Position numbers and translations under genes: made by a program. The notes beneath the pieces were generated by a model. That model was not told the origin of the DNA. It saw only the letters and a list, made by a program, of their open reading frames with translations, and did not search any database. This document shows positions 4,724 through 5,224 of a DNA stretch of 5,224 nucleotides, piece after piece; position 1 is the first letter of the stretch; each line of letters opens with the position of its first letter. Source of the stretch: Candidatus Amesbacteria bacterium. Lineage in GTDB: Bacteria > Patescibacteriota > Microgenomatia > CAZETR01 > Amesbacteraceae. The stretch is from positions 1 through 5,224 of the forward strand of contig JAUXUE010000105.1 in the NCBI GenBank assembly GCA_030681075.1. Reading direction: 5' to 3'.

Positions 4724-5224
4724 AGCTGATCTTGGCTGGATCTGGCCTGTTTTTTATTCTTCTGGGTAGCCTTAGTTCTCTAAAACCTTACATTTTTCCT
4801 CCCGCGATTCAGATACTTAATAAAAATATTGATCAAAAAGAGATGATGGTCGATATTCAGGGGGCAATTACTCGACCTGGTGTTTACAGACTAGTCACAG
4901 GAGACAGGACACAGGATTTATTAGATATGGCAGGTGGATTACTCAATGAAGCCGATACAAAGTGGGTCGAGACAAATCTAAATAGAGCAAAGAAGGTCAG
5001 TGATGGAGAGAAGATCTACATCCCATATATCAATGACAAATCACAAATGACAAATGTCAAATCAAATTCAATTAACATAAATGCAGCGACGAAATCTGAA
5101 CTTGAGGCTATCGCGGGAATTGGCGCGGTCACTGCGGAGAAAATAATAAATGGCCGGCCATACCAAGAATTGGCCGAATTGGTTTCCCGGAAGATCATAA
5201 GTGCCAAGCTCTATACCCAGATTA
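4687..5224 (+). CDS. comEA: ComEA-like competence DNA receptor (3' end beyond window)
   Basis: The 179 visible codons give, in order: an 11-residue cytoplasmic N-terminus with His-Lys; a transmembrane segment (about 12-31, IELILAGSGLFFILLG); an SLBB domain (about 53-115, VDIQGAITRPGVYRL then DLLDMAGGL and IYIPY); a polar linker (about 116-128); and a helix-hairpin-helix DNA-binding domain (from 129, ININAATKSELEAIAGIGAV). ComEA is a membrane-anchored receptor that binds incoming double-stranded DNA outside the membrane and hands it to the ComEC channel; comEC is often the next gene and may lie beyond the right edge. The start at 4687 is inside the end of leuS (37-bp overlap, different frame). 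It is preferred because later ATGs (from 4843) would remove the membrane anchor. Only a weak GGA at 4671-4673 precedes it, so translational coupling to leuS is likely. The linker is encoded by short direct repeats. The final helices of the HhH domain and the stop codon lie outside the window. Confidence 0.9.
   Translation, partial: MQADKFYSKHKIELILAGSGLFFILLGSLSSLKPYIFPPAIQILNKNIDQKEMMVDIQGAITRPGVYRLVTGDRTQDLLDMAGGLLNEADTKWVETNLNRAKKVSDGEKIYIPYINDKSQMTNVKSNSININAATKSELEAIAGIGAVTAEKIINGRPYQELAELVSRKIISAKLYTQI
5033..5062. repeat. Short ATGACAAAT-type repeats inside comEA
   Basis: ATGACAAAT occurs at 5033-5041 and 5047-5055, followed by ATGTCAAAT at 5054-5062. TGACA and TGTCA (5048-5052 and 5055-5059) also form a small inverted repeat with a 2-nt centre. 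I recall similar AAATGACAAATGTCAAAT arrays between genes of Microgenomates genomes. Here the array is read in frame as the polar linker between the SLBB and HhH domains of ComEA, where an insertion would be tolerated. Confidence 0.55.

Noticed and set aside
5033..5062. CRISPR-like array
   Set aside because: The units are about 9 bp and adjacent or overlapping, with no spacers of CRISPR size and no cas gene.
5016..5207. Minus-strand open frame opposite comEA
   Set aside because: The plus-strand SLBB-HhH frame is clear and continuous; the reverse frame is a shadow.

Overview
The window looks like chromosomal DNA of a Candidate Phyla Radiation (Patescibacteria) bacterium, most likely of the Microgenomates type. 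This is inferred from protein style, not from a marker-gene tree. The signs are a membrane-anchored cohesin-like protein with Thr-Pro linkers and a small Cys-rich module, a REP-associated (RAYT/IS200-like) transposase relative, a remnant of a winged-helix protein that I recall as common in that group, short AAATGACAAATGTCAAAT-type repeats, very tight gene packing and almost no Shine-Dalgarno sequences. TGA acts as a normal stop codon, which argues against the UGA-recoding lineages (Gracilibacteria, Absconditabacteria).

Layout. Positions 1-973 (minus strand) hold the N-terminal 324 codons of an exported protein that runs off the left edge. Only 15 bp separate its start codon from that of a divergent plus-strand gene (989-1504). 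That gene encodes a RAYT-like protein which has lost both the HUH motif and the catalytic tyrosine. A consensus promoter (TTGACA, 17 bp, TATAAT), whose -35 box contains the transposase stop codon, then drives a broken gene (1550-2027). Its first 22 codons and its C-terminal domain are in different frames, and the DNA-binding middle appears to be deleted. Three GAATAT motifs surround this promoter.

The right half is one compact plus-strand cluster. A probably leaderless hicB antitoxin (2058-2333) is followed by hicA toxin (2337-2549), leuS (leucyl-tRNA synthetase, 2555-4723) and comEA (competence DNA receptor, 4687 to the right edge). The gaps are 3 bp and 5 bp, followed by a 37-bp overlap. 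No terminator is visible, so the toxin-antitoxin pair, an essential translation enzyme and a DNA-uptake protein are probably read on one transcript.

The main points of interest are: the loss of catalytic residues in an otherwise complete RAYT-like protein; the deleted and frameshifted winged-helix gene behind a near-perfect promoter; a LeuRS with a strongly shortened CP1 editing domain that still keeps the editing-site residues; the hicBA-leuS linkage; and a short repeat array read in frame as the linker of ComEA. I see no RNA gene, CRISPR array or complete insertion sequence, and no gene-free stretch longer than 300 bases.
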